From Reticulitermes speratus (taxonomy: Eukaryota > Arthropoda > Insecta > Blattodea > Rhinotermitidae), in contig JAJKFL010000005.1 in assembly GCA_021186555.1 (NCBI GenBank), forward strand, positions 38,703,135 to 38,767,134: a stretch of 64,000 nt of DNA, given 5' to 3'. Position 1 is the stretch's first letter, and every line of letters starts with the position of its first letter. The notes under the pieces are model-generated. The model was not told the DNA's origin. It searched no databases and was given only the letters and a program-made list of their open reading frames with translations. Below, one piece after another: positions 11,651 to 24,533 of this stretch. The position numbers and the translations under genes are program-made.

Positions 11651-14113
11651 TGTAATTCTATATATATATGATCTTTATATTCTTAGCAAACTTGAAGATA
11701 AAATCTGGACTCAATGGTAGCAGGAATTCCCTGAATTTAATCTGCTCTTAATTTCATTATGCATGGGTTAGTAAAGATTGAGGTTTTACAGGTATACTTA
11801 AGCAATAAAATAGGTTTTATTTACGTTATTGTGGATTTTAGGTACAAGTGGACATAACACTTGATAAGAATGATTGATAAGCGTATTTTGCACTTAGTTT
11901 CTGAATACACTCCGACCAGCAGAAGAGACGTAGTTCGAACAGGGGAAAGATGGAGGTGCCAAAACCCATGAAGATGGAAGAAGCTTGAAATGGCTTATAC
12001 CCTGTTACTGGTATTAAACAAGTATTTGCTTTATAGGGAACAAGGTTCAGACACTTCGTTAAATAAACAAAGGACCAACAGTGAAATACAATGTTATCTG
12101 CCCAGTACTACCAACTGTTGTGTATCAATTATGTTCGGAATCATCAGAAAAGTGTACATGGAGACTGATTAATGCATCAGTCGTACATATTTTACTGTAG
12201 GACTCGAAATTCATTTACCTAAGTGTCTTCTTTATTATGTAATATGAAGACCTATGACGTCATATTCACGAAAACAGGTCCCTGGACTGTTTTTCTCCCA
12301 CTTCATTCTGCTTTGCTCTCATCTTCGACATCTTTTAAAATGTCCCGCCTGTTTCCTTTTTCCTTCATTTTATTACAGCAATAAAATTTGGTAAACCGTA
12401 CAGATTCTAAAACTCCGTTTCAATTTGAAATATTTCACGGGATGCATACGCATTCGCCTTCAAATCGGGGACACGTTACTTTAAAACTTTCTCTGCTCTT
12501 AAGTGTTCAGTGGATGACTGTGGGCCTTTGGATGAGATGGAAGATTACACTTCATTGAAGAAGGGTGGTATAGATTGGAGGGGGGCGAGGGGGAGGCAGG
12601 CGGCCTCATCAATCGTTCAGACCACACCGCTGGCATATTTATTCTCAGCTTGGGGATATTTTTCTCTGTGTGACACATCAGTGATTCACTCCGGCCGAGT
12701 GGCACACAACTGCTATCGGGGGGCTTTGATTGATCGCCGTAGCAACGTGGCGTGGAGTCTCCGTCGTGGGCCAACAGTATGCTTTTTACTGTGCCGCCGG
12801 GTCTGTGTAACCTGTAGGCCAATACCTGCAGAGTCTGGGAATTAGCCGCGTTTAATAAGCAATTTCACTCCCGCGTTGCTTAGACTCGACACTGTAACAT
12901 GTAGATGATGTCTGCAGAGCCCAAAGCCTATACACCTTGCTATTAAACTTTTATTATCATCCGGAAATATATTTGTTGCATATATACAACAATATAGTGG
13001 AGGCTAATGCCTACAGAATACAAAGCCTCTCCCCCTTCTAATTAGCCCTCTTACTGTGAACCCAATTTATACTCGTCGCACGAAAAGGACATTGCAACTG
13101 TAAAACGATTCTAAATATAGGTCCCGCTGTATTATCTCTCTTAATAACTCAGTCGGTGTAGTAAAATAGGTTACGGAGTGTTCAATTATGTACTCAGGGT
13201 TCTATTTTTGGCTGAAGGAAGAAATGTCTCTCTTCCTCACAGATTACAGACTACTGCTGAAGCCTATTCAGTGTTATATCCAACGGGCAATGGAGACTTT
13301 TCTCAGGGGATAAAGCGGCCCGAGACTGTTACTGATCAGCTGGTGCCGAGATTAAGAATGATCGTAGCTGTACCTCTTCACGATTTAAAACTTTGCTTAA
13401 TTAAAGACACGGACACTTTTACCGCTACACCCAAACACTCGACGCCCGTAGACTTGTACACTAGCTATACACAGCCGTTGTTCACTAATTATGTTCCCTC
13501 GGAACACTTGACCCATATTCCTGTTCTTCTACTCTTGTAGGTCCAGTTATTCCCCTTAGGTCCAGTTATTCCCCTTAGCAGTTTTGTTCTCAAGCACACT
13601 CAGCATTTAGTCTGTTCTTAAGGCAAGAACTAAAGTTTTATACCCACCTATAGGCAGGATGTATCTTCACGTTTTAATTTTTAGATTTATAGGTAGGAGT
13701 GGGCAAAATAATAGAGTAAGAAAGCGAGCAAGAATACTCGAAATTTCACTGCTCTTAAGTTTTTCATAAAGTTTAGCCTTTATCAAAGCCTCTGTAATAG
13801 CCTCAAATGTAGCACAATGTCACCTGTTTTAACCAGTCCCAAGCATATTAATTTTCCTTTGGTTTTACGAATGTGTCAGGTAGGGCTTCTATCTTTAAAT
13901 TTTGACTTTCTACTTGTATTTGGGCACGTAATTAAGTTTACTCTTCATTTATTACTGGAACTAACTGCTTAGTATCATTAATAGTTCTTCGTATTTGTGG
14001 TGTTTCGAAGCGGAATGTTCGGTTTATTGCTTTGGGGGGGGGGGGATTAATGTGCAAGAGATCATATGCTGGACATCAAAGTATCAGTTTACCTTAACTG
14101 TTGTTTTATTATT
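11651..14113. other. No gene recognised; GC-richer island and a 19-bp tandem repeat
   Basis: Mostly featureless. Positions 12490-12850 are clearly richer in GC and CpG than the surroundings and hold open frames of 107-111 codons on both strands, with no recognisable domain. At 13540-13577 a 19-bp unit (ggtccagttattcccctta) is perfectly duplicated in tandem. Confidence 0.45.
14034..14045. repeat. Poly(G) tract, 12 nt
   Basis: Twelve consecutive G residues, 72 bp left of the piggyBac-like element. Confidence 0.9.
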
Positions 14114-14117
14114 TTAA

Positions 14118-15037
14118 CCCTTAACTGGCGACCTTAATTTTGAGGACCAGAACTGGTGACTATTTTTGTTTTGAGGAAAGACAAATATTAAAAGGATATT
14201 GCTGTGTGGTTTAGGTGTAAACGAAAAAAAATGACTCTTTTACTTACTTTAGTTGTTGAAAAACTACGAAGTGAAACACTGAGAGAAAGTTTAGAACGTT
14301 ATTTTGAAATATCGTGTTCGAAAAGTAAATGAAAACAAAATATATAGAAATATAAAAATTAGTAAAAATATGTTAAATGAAGACATTTATATGAAATAAA
14401 ACCTAATTTATCACTCTGACAACAGTTTTTTGCAAATTTGTTTTGGGCACTGGAAACATACCGGCTTTTTACACTCTTTGCAATAGTGGGCAGTCTTGCT
14501 GTCCAAATTTGGGAGACATAACTGAAACCGTTTACGTTTGGACCTCTTCCTCAACATCACTTTCGAAATATTCAGGAATATTCTCAACTCTTGAAGCTAT
14601 ATTTCTAGTTTCTTCGGGCTTCCCATCGTCGTCACCTTCTTCAGTGACTGAATTGTGATCACTCACGCTGAAACAATCACACTCACAGTCATCTATCTCA
14701 CTCCCGTCCATTATCTTCCCTGTCACAGTCCTCTAATACACTCCTCACAAACTCACGAAATCTCTGTTTATCAGTACAGCAAATAAAAGCCCTTTTATTT
14801 GAAGCCTTATGAAAATGGAAAAAAGTTACACGACTGGTGACGTTGCGTCCCGCGGACCCCAGGACACTCAATACGAGAGGCACTGTAACCCAGCGAAGGC
14901 CGTAAACACTGACCGGAAACAGGAGGGGGTAATATGAAGCTACTGAATATCCGAGCACTATCTGTAAACAACAACAATTGTGGCAGATGAAGTAAGTTCT
15001 CTCGAGTTCCTGGGACCCGCACGTCGCCAGTTAAGGC
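14118..15037 (-). mobile_element. piggyBac-like element, internally deleted, 920 bp
   Basis: The ends are inverted repeats CCCTTAACTGGCGAC (left) and, reverse-complemented, GCCTTAACTGGCGAC (right). Both are flanked by TTAA (14114-14117 and 15038-15041), the signature target of the piggyBac superfamily. Inside, on the minus strand, an acidic transposase N-terminus is followed almost at once by the C-terminal cysteine-rich domain. The roughly 450-500-residue DDD core is gone. The right TIR and its TTAA are partly duplicated in the adjacent 85-bp tandem repeat. Confidence 0.85.
14411..14726 (-). pseudogene. piggyBac-like transposase: N-terminus joined to C-terminal zinc-binding tail
   Basis: From the ATG at 14724-14726 (or the second ATG six codons on) 64 codons encode a strongly acidic region (MDGSEIDDCECDCFS, then TEEGDDDGKPEETRN), which is usual for the start of piggyBac transposases. 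The frame stops at 14532. One nucleotide out of frame, overlapping at about 14535-14545, the reading continues as RSKRKRFQLC, then KTAHYCKECKKPVCFQCPKQ and ICKKLLSE, ending at the TGA at 14411-14413. That is the basic linker plus C-x2-C ... C-x2-C ring-like cysteine-rich domain found at the end of piggyBac transposases, which binds the TIR region. The catalytic core is missing, so a single base offset stands between this and a fused N-plus-C protein of about 105 residues. Confidence 0.78.
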
Positions 15038-15195
15038 TTAAAATTTTGCTCTTCCTAGTCTCGAAGATTCTGAATATTTCTTTTCGAAAAATTGTGATTT
15101 TGTTTTTTTGGCCAGTTAAGGCTTAAAATTTTGCTCTTCCTAGTCTCGAAGATTCTGAATATTTCTTTTCGAAAAATTGTGATTTTGTTTTTTTG
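15026..15195. repeat. 85-bp perfect tandem duplication
   Basis: The unit 15026-15110 is repeated without any difference I can see at 15111-15195. It starts inside the piggyBac right TIR (gccagttaagg) and includes the TTAA target copy plus about 69 bp of flank. The identity implies a recent event, after the transposon insertion. Confidence 0.92.
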
Positions 15196-18044
15196 GTCTC
15201 AATGGAAGACCTGCTTCTCATCGCAAAAAATGTCTATTTTTTTTACAAAATTTCCTGTGATTCTAGAAGTATTGGTGTAGGTCCGAATACATTTCTTTCC
15301 TCATATTACGTTGATCTGCACTAATGAAACAGTTACTGAAACACGAAACAAAATAAATTCACAGGAATATTTACTGTAACCCTGCTGAAGCATGTAATAA
15401 AGTGATTCAGCACACGTCATTTTAACTGTTTTGCCAATCACTACGCAGAAATATTAATATTGTTCTGTGTCAGGCTATTTTAGAGTATGTTCTGTACGTT
15501 GCAGCTATATGAATTGATATTTCTTTATAAACCATTTCAATCTACTTTACATAATCACAATAGGCCTATTTAGTTTTTCCAACGATAATGTGAAAGACCG
15601 TTCAACGCGTTGTTTTATCCAAGTCTTCTAGGGTCAATACTGCTTGTCTAATCTACGAAAAAATGGCAGCCAATTAATCTTCTGAGGTGGGGAAATCCTG
15701 ACTCAATTAAAATTGATTAAATTTCTGACGTATGGCTTGCTAGTAACAAATGAGTTACCAAGCCATAACTCGAAGTTTACTCAGACGCCTTTAAGTAGGA
15801 TTGGAGTTACAGGCTTAGAGCGATATTTGGTACCTTCAAGCACTTACTGACACTGTTGGTGGGGCTGTCGACCTTGCGTCTTTCGTTACGCGACGGTAGA
15901 ATATACCGGTATGTTTTTTGTAAAGGAAATATAAGAAATTCGTATCTTGTCCGTACCGAATGACAGCCATGGACAGTTTAGTCCAGTTCAATGTACCAAA
16001 ACCTTTTTATTTATGCTCCACTTTAATATAAATTTCCCGTCTATACCTCCGTCATAACTGTTTTCCACAGTAATATTAATTATATTTTCATTTGTTTGTC
16101 AAACGAAACGTGCCTTATAATAGCTAGCACTCCTTTTTCGTATGCGACATATCTCGTATTTGGATCCTGTCCAGGACATTAGCTCATATTTCATTATTAT
16201 CTCTAAATAAATGATAGAGTAACAATTTAAATGGACCCCAACCTCTTCCATCTACACCCTTTTAATTACACAAATTTCACATATGTTACCGTTCTGTGCT
16301 CTATAATTTTTCCGTCGTAAAAAACGTCGTTGAGTAAAGCAAGAATCAATGTGTTCCTTCTCTAGTCCAGATTAAAATTTAATTCTTTGCGTCTCTGATT
16401 TAACTACCTAACCGTGCTGTTAGAAAAGTATTATACTCGTACAAACCTGGATTATTTAGTTAACAACAGCTTTATGATATAATTAGCCCTTACCAGCAGA
16501 CAAATCTGTGACAAGCTACCATCTTTCGGCGACAGAAGGGCCCTAGTCTAATTCATAAATAAATGACACTGGAAACATACAGTGCACATAGAACGCAGCA
16601 TTTAACACTCCAGAATTGGTAGATACCTTTTTAAAATTTGGCTCGGCGTCATGCCGTTCTGAATGAGATTTTGTGTTATTCCTCATTGCTTCTAGACGAT
16701 ACACAGTGTAGTATTTTGACAAGATCATGCTCAATTATATCTTCATCCTCATGCAGGTACGAGTAATATTCACTGAGTATCCTGTCACTGAACTGCATAC
16801 ACCTCGCTATTGAAACAGTAGATAAATAAATAGAAAACAAATGAATAAAATTCATAGCACATTTTTCGGGTTTTTTTCGTACTTAATTTAATTTGGTGGT
16901 TTATTATAGCAGATTAAATAGGTAAATCTTACGAATATTCACATGTCATGTATGATATTGCAGAATTGTAAATTATTTTATTCTTATATTTCATTAAATA
17001 TTCTCCACACCGAAAAATATTACAGACTATAGTGAAATTTCCCACCATCCTTCAGTGAAGACACACCCCTCCATATATGTACATATATATGTATATGTAT
17101 ATATATATGGTGTAATCGAAATCGGAAATAATGTATGTAGTCTTTGCAGACAGACGGACAGAAGAACTTTAAAAAAAGTGACTTGTGCGTACATCTGCAG
17201 CTTTCTTTCTCCATTAAAGATCGATTGCGTTGATTGCCGTGGCAAATGTCCTCTTTTGATTACGTTTCTTGTCTTTTATTTCGCCGACGCGGGTAGACAA
17301 AAGCGTGGTTTAACTAATTGCTTGATTTGAATCGAATTTATTGGACTCTCGTCGTGTTTATTGCTATGAAAGTGCTCCATTCTCACCTTCACATGCACCT
17401 CCCATCCATCATGAACTGCACTCTTTTATGTACAACGCAAAGCCACGGTGCCCATCGGAGTAACACTCTGTATTCAGGAATCAATTTTTTCTCTCTAAAA
17501 AAGGGGAAAAGAGTGAGTTAGGGTGTGCGGGGAGGAGGGGTGTGGTCATTGTGATGGAACGAGACGGGAGAGGGTTGAAAGGAGGGAGACAATGGATGGA
17601 CGTATACTTCTCCTCCCAAAACATTTTTTAAATCCTCACACCCCTTAGTTGTGATTTGACCACGCCCTACATGCCATGGTACGTGTGAAGCAGTAATTCA
17701 GTTCCGAATCATCAACTCTCTCTCTGCTAAAAATACTGTCTCTTTGTCTGAGGGTTGTTCACACGAGGGACATATAAAGATTTTTGGGGATAAATACCGA
17801 TTGTTAAGAGAAACAATTAATTAGATAAATAAATTAGTGAAATTTACACTATAGGCTTATTCGGACCTCACATTTTCTCAGGTTTGGCCTTCTGAAATAT
17901 CTCTTTACTTTACACTATTTGGGGACATGCTGACTCTAATATTATAGTCTCGTCTATTGAGTGTATAATTAAATCTGCTCTGATGTGTTAAATTTTACGA
18001 TATCAGGCTGTATTTGGCCCCTTGTCTACTGAGTTTAGATTCAG
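15196..18044. other. No gene recognised; AT microsatellite
   Basis: AT-rich. An imperfect TATATG/TACATA simple repeat lies at 17074-17110, and a G-rich stretch lies at 17503-17590. The overlapping 60-90-codon frames at 17020-17520 are chance products of this simple sequence. Confidence 0.5.
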
Positions 18045-18255
18045 TACTGTTCAGTCAGCGCAGTGACTGGCTACAGGCAGTGGCTGGGGCAGCGCAGGGA
18101 TTGTCCTGTTAAGCTGCATGGTTTAACCTGTTCTGGATCCCACACAAGTCTGCTGTCGAATGGGCACGCGCTGGATTTTATTCCCAGTGAATTGAAGCGG
18201 CAGTTTTGGTGGGAAATTTGCTTCAATCCGGCCACTTGAAAAACCTAGAAAGTAA
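18045..18255 (+). repeat. Probable SINE, same type as 27182
   Basis: The start 'agtcagcgcagtgactgg' resembles a tRNA-like A box and matches the start of the copy at 27182 (agtcagtatagtgactggg). A second shared block 'aacctgttctggatcccaca' corresponds to 'aacttgctctggggctcaca' there. The rest is too diverged to align by eye. Confidence 0.45.
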
Positions 18256-19989
18256 TGGATCTTAAGGGAAAGTGATTATAGAGACAAAAGAGTATAGAAC
18301 TTGCTCAGGAGTGTATCCGGTGTTTGGCTTGTTTTTAGCAGTGTTTTCTGCTGCCATAGAATTAGATTATTTCAGGTGTATTTATACGTTATGTAATTTT
18401 TATATAAATCCTTATTGTCCCATATGCTTAAAAAAATTAAGTCAAAATGTAGATATTAAGGCTACAGAAAAAGGGTATAATTTATGATTTACACAGTAGC
18501 CGCTTAATAATAAAATGTGACAAATTATTGGTATATGTCTTTTCTCCACCGCTTTTACATTTCCGTGTCTTCGCCGGGCTCATATCTAGTGAGACACTCG
18601 TGACAATTTTCGAGGCAGTACAGAAACGGAGGCTAGTAGGCATGTAACATCACATCCAGCTGCCCTGGCATATCTTAGTTTGGTTAATGTGTTAAACGTT
18701 GAAATTAATCGCAGGTAAACGTGTTTTGTGAAGTGGATGAAATTGGCTCAGGATTGTTTCCGGTGACGGTCCTAGTATTTGTCGTGTTCGGTGTACGTGT
18801 TCTGATACCGGAAAATCAGTTGTTTAATTACTACCAATCTGCTCACTATACGGAATTACAATGATACAGCAGCTGATTGGCATCAAAGTATCCACAGGCT
18901 TGCTGTAAACAGAAGGTGGAGAAGAGAATAGTGTGTGTCTCTGCCGGAAGTCGAACACTATTTCGTCGATTGTACAGTCTGTAACTGAGTCACTACAGTG
19001 ATAGATCTCCCAGTTTCACCTCTTGCTGTAATTCTAGGTATTTTTGTACATTTTACACCCAAATGACTGAAACTTGTACTTATTTTCGAAGACTATTCCG
19101 ATTAGAAATTTTATGACCATAATTATATTGATTATCTTGAAAAGTTTTATTAACGTCATATTAATGGTAATGAAGGCTTTGAATTAAATACATAGAAATT
19201 TGGTGGTCTTAAGTGGTAAAGCATTGATAAACAAATTTTACTAATACGAGTATCTAAAATTATGATTAGTTTTAAGAAACAACAGACCGTTTGAAGTGTT
19301 ATATATCACTCTTGCAAACAGCCTCGAGATTACCTTCAAAAAGCCACGACCTTCGTCATATTTCTTTTTTTGTGACGTACATAATTTATTATTGTATTCT
19401 CCTGTAGGTCACAGCCGCTTTTTACCCGTCCTGTCATCAGAGTCAAAGCTACTTACTTAGCAAGGAATATCGACTGGGTGTGAACCGAGCTTGTACATAT
19501 TCATAGCCGTACTGTGAAGTCAGAAACGTCCGACTGTAACTGTGGATTAAATGTAAATGAGCACTGCCCCCTCCCCGTTCAATTTGGAGGGGTCTACACC
19601 CTTCAGTGTTTCTCGTGCGTTTTGCTCTTCTCTGGGAAGAGGCAAATATGTCTAGAGAGAATAATTTGTTAAAATTTTGGAGTGTCATAGCTTTACGATG
19701 ATAATTCGTAATATTCGTCTCAAGTACTATTTAAAAATACTTTACAGTCTCAGTAAAGCGCTACTACTTCAGGTGGGCGAACCGCGTTTCTCCCTTCCTT
19801 TTCAATTTATTTTCTTTCTGTCTTTTCTTATTTGTTTCTTCCATTTTCATTTGCTGTCATTCATTGCTAGTACCTTAGTACACGCCAGGACAGAATCCTC
19901 ATAGCATTTCGCAACTCATCATTTATAAACACCTTGCCATAATTCACGGCAGATATATATTACTTCGAATCATAGCGCGGACGCTAGTA
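18256..19989. other. No gene recognised
   Basis: No recognisable coding or repeat family. A pyrimidine-rich run lies at 19785-19860 just before the next SINE fragment. Confidence 0.45.
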
Positions 19990-20115
19990 ATCCTCGGGAG
20001 TTTTTCGTCGTTTTTCTCAGTCCCCCTTGGAAAATGTTGATAGTTCGCCACAACCGCTTCCTACCGTGTTCTCAATTCATCATTCACAATCATCCTGACA
20101 TTCAACGCTAAGTAA
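19990..20115 (+). repeat. SINE fragment, GTGGTTTTCC family
   Basis: Contains 'tttttcgtcgtttttctcag' followed by 'cacaaccgcttcctac' and 'catcctgacattcaac', in the same order as the SINE tail at 9130-9348. Diverged and headless. Confidence 0.5.
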
Positions 20116-22399
20116 CGGGAGTGGCCGGCAAGACGAACTTCGGTAGCCGCACTTCAGTGGACATCTGAGGCTAGAGGCCTGCATTACTAAAATTAACATT
20201 TTTAGCTTCATTGATGGCTTCTTATTTCTTTTCGCCAAATTACACTAGGTTAGTTTTAGTTTAGTTATAAGTCTCCTTTCTTTACAAAATTTTTTAAAAC
20301 GCCGTCCGCGGTTAGCTGTTTATGCATGCAAATTAGTTGAACATTAGTTTTAATAGGCAACTTGCAAGAACAGCAACAGTGACATGGGCGAGCCGCGTTG
20401 TGGCCACCCCTGCTTTATAGTCTATGGATAAGAAGGAGCGTCGTTAAGTAACTCCAGAGTTACATTAGCTATTCCACCAGTTCTCATAGACACTATATAA
20501 AATATTCGGTTGATGCAGTTACATACAAACAAGAAGCAAAAAATATCAGACTCTAAAGAAATGAAACAGAGCGGTATTTTCAATTGGTAGTATGTATGAA
20601 ATCTTCTGACAGACGGCAGATAGGCAAGCAACTGGACGGAAGGAACGAATCCTATTACAGTCTTTTGATGTGATTTAACAGCTTGTAAAAACAATTTATC
20701 ATGCTTCATTCCTGTCCTGTTCTGGCAGTGACATTTCTGCTTCATCCCTCTCGTGGATTATATGTAAAGTATCTTCATTCGATGGATGAGCTCTTTTCTT
20801 GTTGGTCTCTATTATCTGTTAGAACAATACATGCCAGACAGACGAGATATATATTGTTGTAATTGAATGCAAACAATGTCTGTTGAACTGTGCAGAGAAA
20901 GGGCCAGTAGAAGCAAAGAAAAGATACACTATTCTGAGCGCGAGATCCCATGCTATATTTCAGCCTGGTAATCAGGCTTATTCTTTATATCTATACTTAT
21001 TCATGTAACGGGTGTCCCAGGAAAGTAACAGCATTTAACACGTGTAGATGTCGTGGTAATGTGGGGTTTCTTGATGCTTTAATGATGTAAATTAAATATA
21101 ACAGTGTCCACACAAATTATAGCTTTTAGAAAATGCAAGTACATGCGGAAGAGACGCGTAGCCGGGAGGGTGACATCAAAATGGACCTTAAAGAAACAGC
21201 ATCTGAAGTTGTGAATTGGATTCAAATCTTTCAAGGAAAATGTCGGTTTTTAAGAACATGTAAATATATCTTTCAATAAAAGCAGGGAATTCCTTCACTA
21301 GCTTCGAAACTGTTAGCTTCTCCAGAAGAACTAACAAATCGACTTCAATAATCAGTTACAAGTGAATATTAAGTAACATAATCAGTATCAAGTATTCACA
21401 GCCTAAGACAAAGGTTTACAAACGTATATACTGACTCACAGAAGACGTTACATGTTTTGTCTGCACTCCATTATAGGACTTATCTTTCAGTTGTTCCATA
21501 CACCAGAACTATAGAAGCGTGTTTGTATGGACATATGATTATATGACATAAGTGATAGGTTGAATTCAATCGTTTTTACTTGCGTATTTTTTATTTTATT
21601 AGCTTTGTAATAGGAGTAGGATGACTATAAACCTTAAATATGGCTGAGGTGGTTACACGTATTATTTATAAATTGATAATAATATTAGTTAAGAATGATG
21701 GTACTCGATTTTGATCATGTTTCCAGAGATTTGTTTTTAAATTGATAGTTAAATTATTTTATATCATTGTCATTGTGATGGTTTTAGTCTCGAAATACGG
21801 CAGCCTCTCAGCCACTAATTGCAGCACTGGCAGTCTATTGCAATGTGTATATGTGGTGGCTTCTTCTTAATCTACTGGTTGGCTAACGACTGTCATTCTC
21901 TTAACCTTTAATTTACAGTTAGATCGATATTTAATTAGTTACTTACAAAATTTTACATTTCTGTTTATCGTATGATGTGCCGAAATCAATTACTTTTATG
22001 ATGATGTTACATTTGTTTTCCTCGCCTGCTGACTCAACATGCGTCATAAATAGTCACAAACATTATACAGGCGCCACATGATTTAATTCCAAACTTTTCG
22101 CAAATTTTACTTTCACTCGCTTATAGCTTCCAACTTATTAACTCGAAACAGTAATTATTTTCAGATTATTTGAACACTTTTTTATTTGTTTTAAGGCGTA
22201 AGTCTCTCAGTAAATACATTACTAATTGCACTATTTTATAAAATTTGTCCACTTTTAATAACAATAGTTTTAACAGGTAGAAAATACTTCTAATAACTTG
22301 TAATTCGAACAGTTTTCTTTTATTGCTGCTACCCTAAACCTTAATTTTGCCTACAGCGCAAGAAGTATTATGTTATTTTGGCACTTATAAAGTCAGATA
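20116..22399. other. No gene recognised
   Basis: AT-rich. A block beginning 'gggtgtcccaggaaagtaac' at 21010 resembles the start of some DNA-transposon ends, but no partner end was found. Confidence 0.4.
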
Positions 22400-22570
22400 G
22401 TCAATGAAGGGCAGGTCACTGGCCGGAAGTCCTAAGTTTGATTCCCACACAGGGGACGCTGCTTTTCCTTTTGCCACCACATCTATCTAGTCCCTTATTC
22501 AATGCCTGTGAGAGGATATTTTCCTACTGACGACGTGCCTATTCACTGTTATCCATTGCCAAAGTTAATG
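22400..22570 (+). repeat. tRNA-like SINE head, weak
   Basis: 'ggtcactggccggaagtccta' followed by a near B box 'agtttgattccc' at about 22436-22447, then a body with no relative elsewhere in the window. Possibly an old tRNA-derived SINE. Confidence 0.35.
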
Positions 22571-23349
22571 CCCAGATTTACACATTCACGTGTTGCGTAG
22601 ACACGAGAAAATTCTACATTTCCTCTTAATTGCCAAGTATGTATAATAAAATAAGATTTAAAATATTTTGACATTCAGAGCAGCAGATTACTGTGTGCTG
22701 GATTGGACTGGGAACGTTTGTGATAGTGGTGTTAAACTTTTGTGTTCTACTGCCAGGGGTTTGTTGAGTAGACTAATTGTTTGGGCAAGCAAGAAAATAA
22801 AGCCAGAGATGCGTGCCTGTCAGGATGAGAGATTGCGTGCCATGCCAAGATGCTATCTGTTTCTCCACCACAGCTTTTTATGTCGATGAAGAGTATCTGT
22901 CCAGTAATTTGCAGCTACAACGAGAAATTTGTTGCAGTTGTTTGTTTGTAGGTGTTACAACGGCTGTCCACCCCTTTCCTCACAGACTGCTCGGCGCAAC
23001 TCTGCCCCCTACCAACCATATACAGTGCTTCATTATAAAATAATATGTGGCTGTTTGGGTAAAGACAGATACAAAACGAACCAAGCAAGTACAAGTAATA
23101 ATACAGAACAGTCCAAGTACTTATTGTGAAGGAGGTTTTTGTTACATTTCGAAACTGTGCATTGCTGCTTCTGGTTTCTTCGCCGTCCGTCATTATGTGT
23201 GTACAGAACAAAGTCGCACTAGTAAAAGTATTTGAAAAGATATTTGGAGTGACTGGTCCTTAGTGATGTCCACTGCCTTTAACTTTTCTTCCTTATTTGG
23301 GTGTTTGTTAATCCGTTTTAAAAATATTTCATTTATTGAATATTCAAGG
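22571..23349. other. No gene recognised
   Basis: Several overlapping 60-98-codon open frames occur on both strands between 22668 and 23235, with no domain that I recognise and no convincing splice context. Confidence 0.4.
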
Positions 23350-23550
23350 TTTCTAGATTATTATGCCATGTGGACTGGTAAATACTTATCGAGGTTTCGA
23401 AAAAATAGTTTCTTCCTTTTTAGTGTCAGTCCAAGAATACCAAGAAGACCTAAACATTCAGAAACGCCGCTGTGAGAACCTCAAATTTCGCTTTTCGTTT
23501 ATTATTATTTTTTGCTTAATTTCAGTGTTGAGGTTCTTATTACGGTGACT
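23350..23550 (+). repeat. Dispersed repeat R, copy 1, with inverted arm
   Basis: Contains 'gccatgtggactggtaaata' and, further on, 'cgccgctgtgagaacctcaa'. The second block recurs at 34045-34065 and, reverse-complemented, at 26195-26225. The first recurs at 26246-26265. Near 23523-23548 a rough inverted copy of the 'gtgagaacctca' block occurs, so the element may fold back on itself. Family identity unknown. Confidence 0.45.
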
Positions 23551-23615
23551 GATACTCAGCATTCTTAGAGTAAATAACAGGCACATTAACAACCGATTTA
23601 CTGTCGATTATATTA

Positions 23616-23640
23616 GATATCTCGCAGCCTGCGAGATATC
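23616..23640. repeat. 25-bp palindrome
   Basis: Arms of 12 bp (gatatctcgcag and its complement) are perfect around a single central C. Confidence 0.9.
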
Positions 23641-23889
23641 GTACATAATCCGTTGTTACATTTATATCGTCAACTTGCACTTCTGCCTCAGCCCGTATCT
23701 CACAGAAATTAAGTACAGTCTGTCTCAAATGTAAAGATTAATCACGAAGAAATATTATTCCAAATGTACTCGAGTCTTCTTGCCATGTTTCTTTAGTTCC
23801 CGATTTTAACCAAAAGCGGATTGTGTCTGCAAACTTTAAATCTGTCGTATTGGGAGTTGGGCTGTGTTATACAGACCGGTAGAAGGAGA

Positions 23890-24010
23890 GACGTAACAGG
23901 AACGGACAAACGGGCTGCCAGATTTGACGAGGCTAAAAGTCACTTCTCGCAGCTGGTCTGCGAAGGCGCTTAAAGGCCGATCAGTCAACGACGCCTGGGC
24001 ACCTAGCAGC
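23890..24010 (+). repeat. Dispersed repeat Q, copy 1
   Basis: Shares 'aagtcacttctcgcag ... tgcgaaggcgcttaaa' and a preceding 'gacaaacgg' block with 35395-35535. Unknown family. Confidence 0.5.
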
Positions 24011-24533
24011 CGTTCGTTAAACCATGCTACATATGTACACATTCGCTGAGCAGAATGCAGATTGTTTGAATTGTGAACCTGGTGGTATGTATCGTAAACA
24101 CTAATCTTTAGAGAGTTACGTACTAATCCTACCGTAACTTAGAACACATATTGCAGTTTTCTCAGTTCTAGAACCTTATGATTTTTGATTTGAGGTAAAC
24201 AACTGAAATTAAGTACATAAGAGATAGCAGAAGGCACGACACGAAACATCTGGACACCTGATAACGTGTGTGTACGCACTTTTTCGCGCGTGAAGTGATA
24301 ATTACACTCAAAGTCCATTCGAATTCAGATCTGCTGTGAAGGTGCGTCGCATGTAAAGTCCTGAGGTGGCAGCAAGACCCTCCCAACACTTCGCGTGACG
24401 CTGCTTGCAGTTCGATTTGTGAGAACGTTACGTCAAGACGTACTTTGCGTCCAGAAGGTCAGGATTCAGGACCAAACTTTATTTGTCAGAAGTCTAGGTC
24501 CTCAAATGATAAAATAATAACAACACTCAAAGC
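24011..24533. other. No gene recognised
   Basis: Nothing recognised between repeat Q and the SINE. Confidence 0.4.

Noticed and set aside
12510-12845. Protein-coding gene in the GC-richer island
   Set aside because: Frames are open on both strands, there is no recognised domain and no convincing splice sites, so it is kept only as an observation.
21005-21060. End of another DNA transposon (gggtgtcccagg)
   Set aside because: No matching inverted end or target duplication found within several kb.
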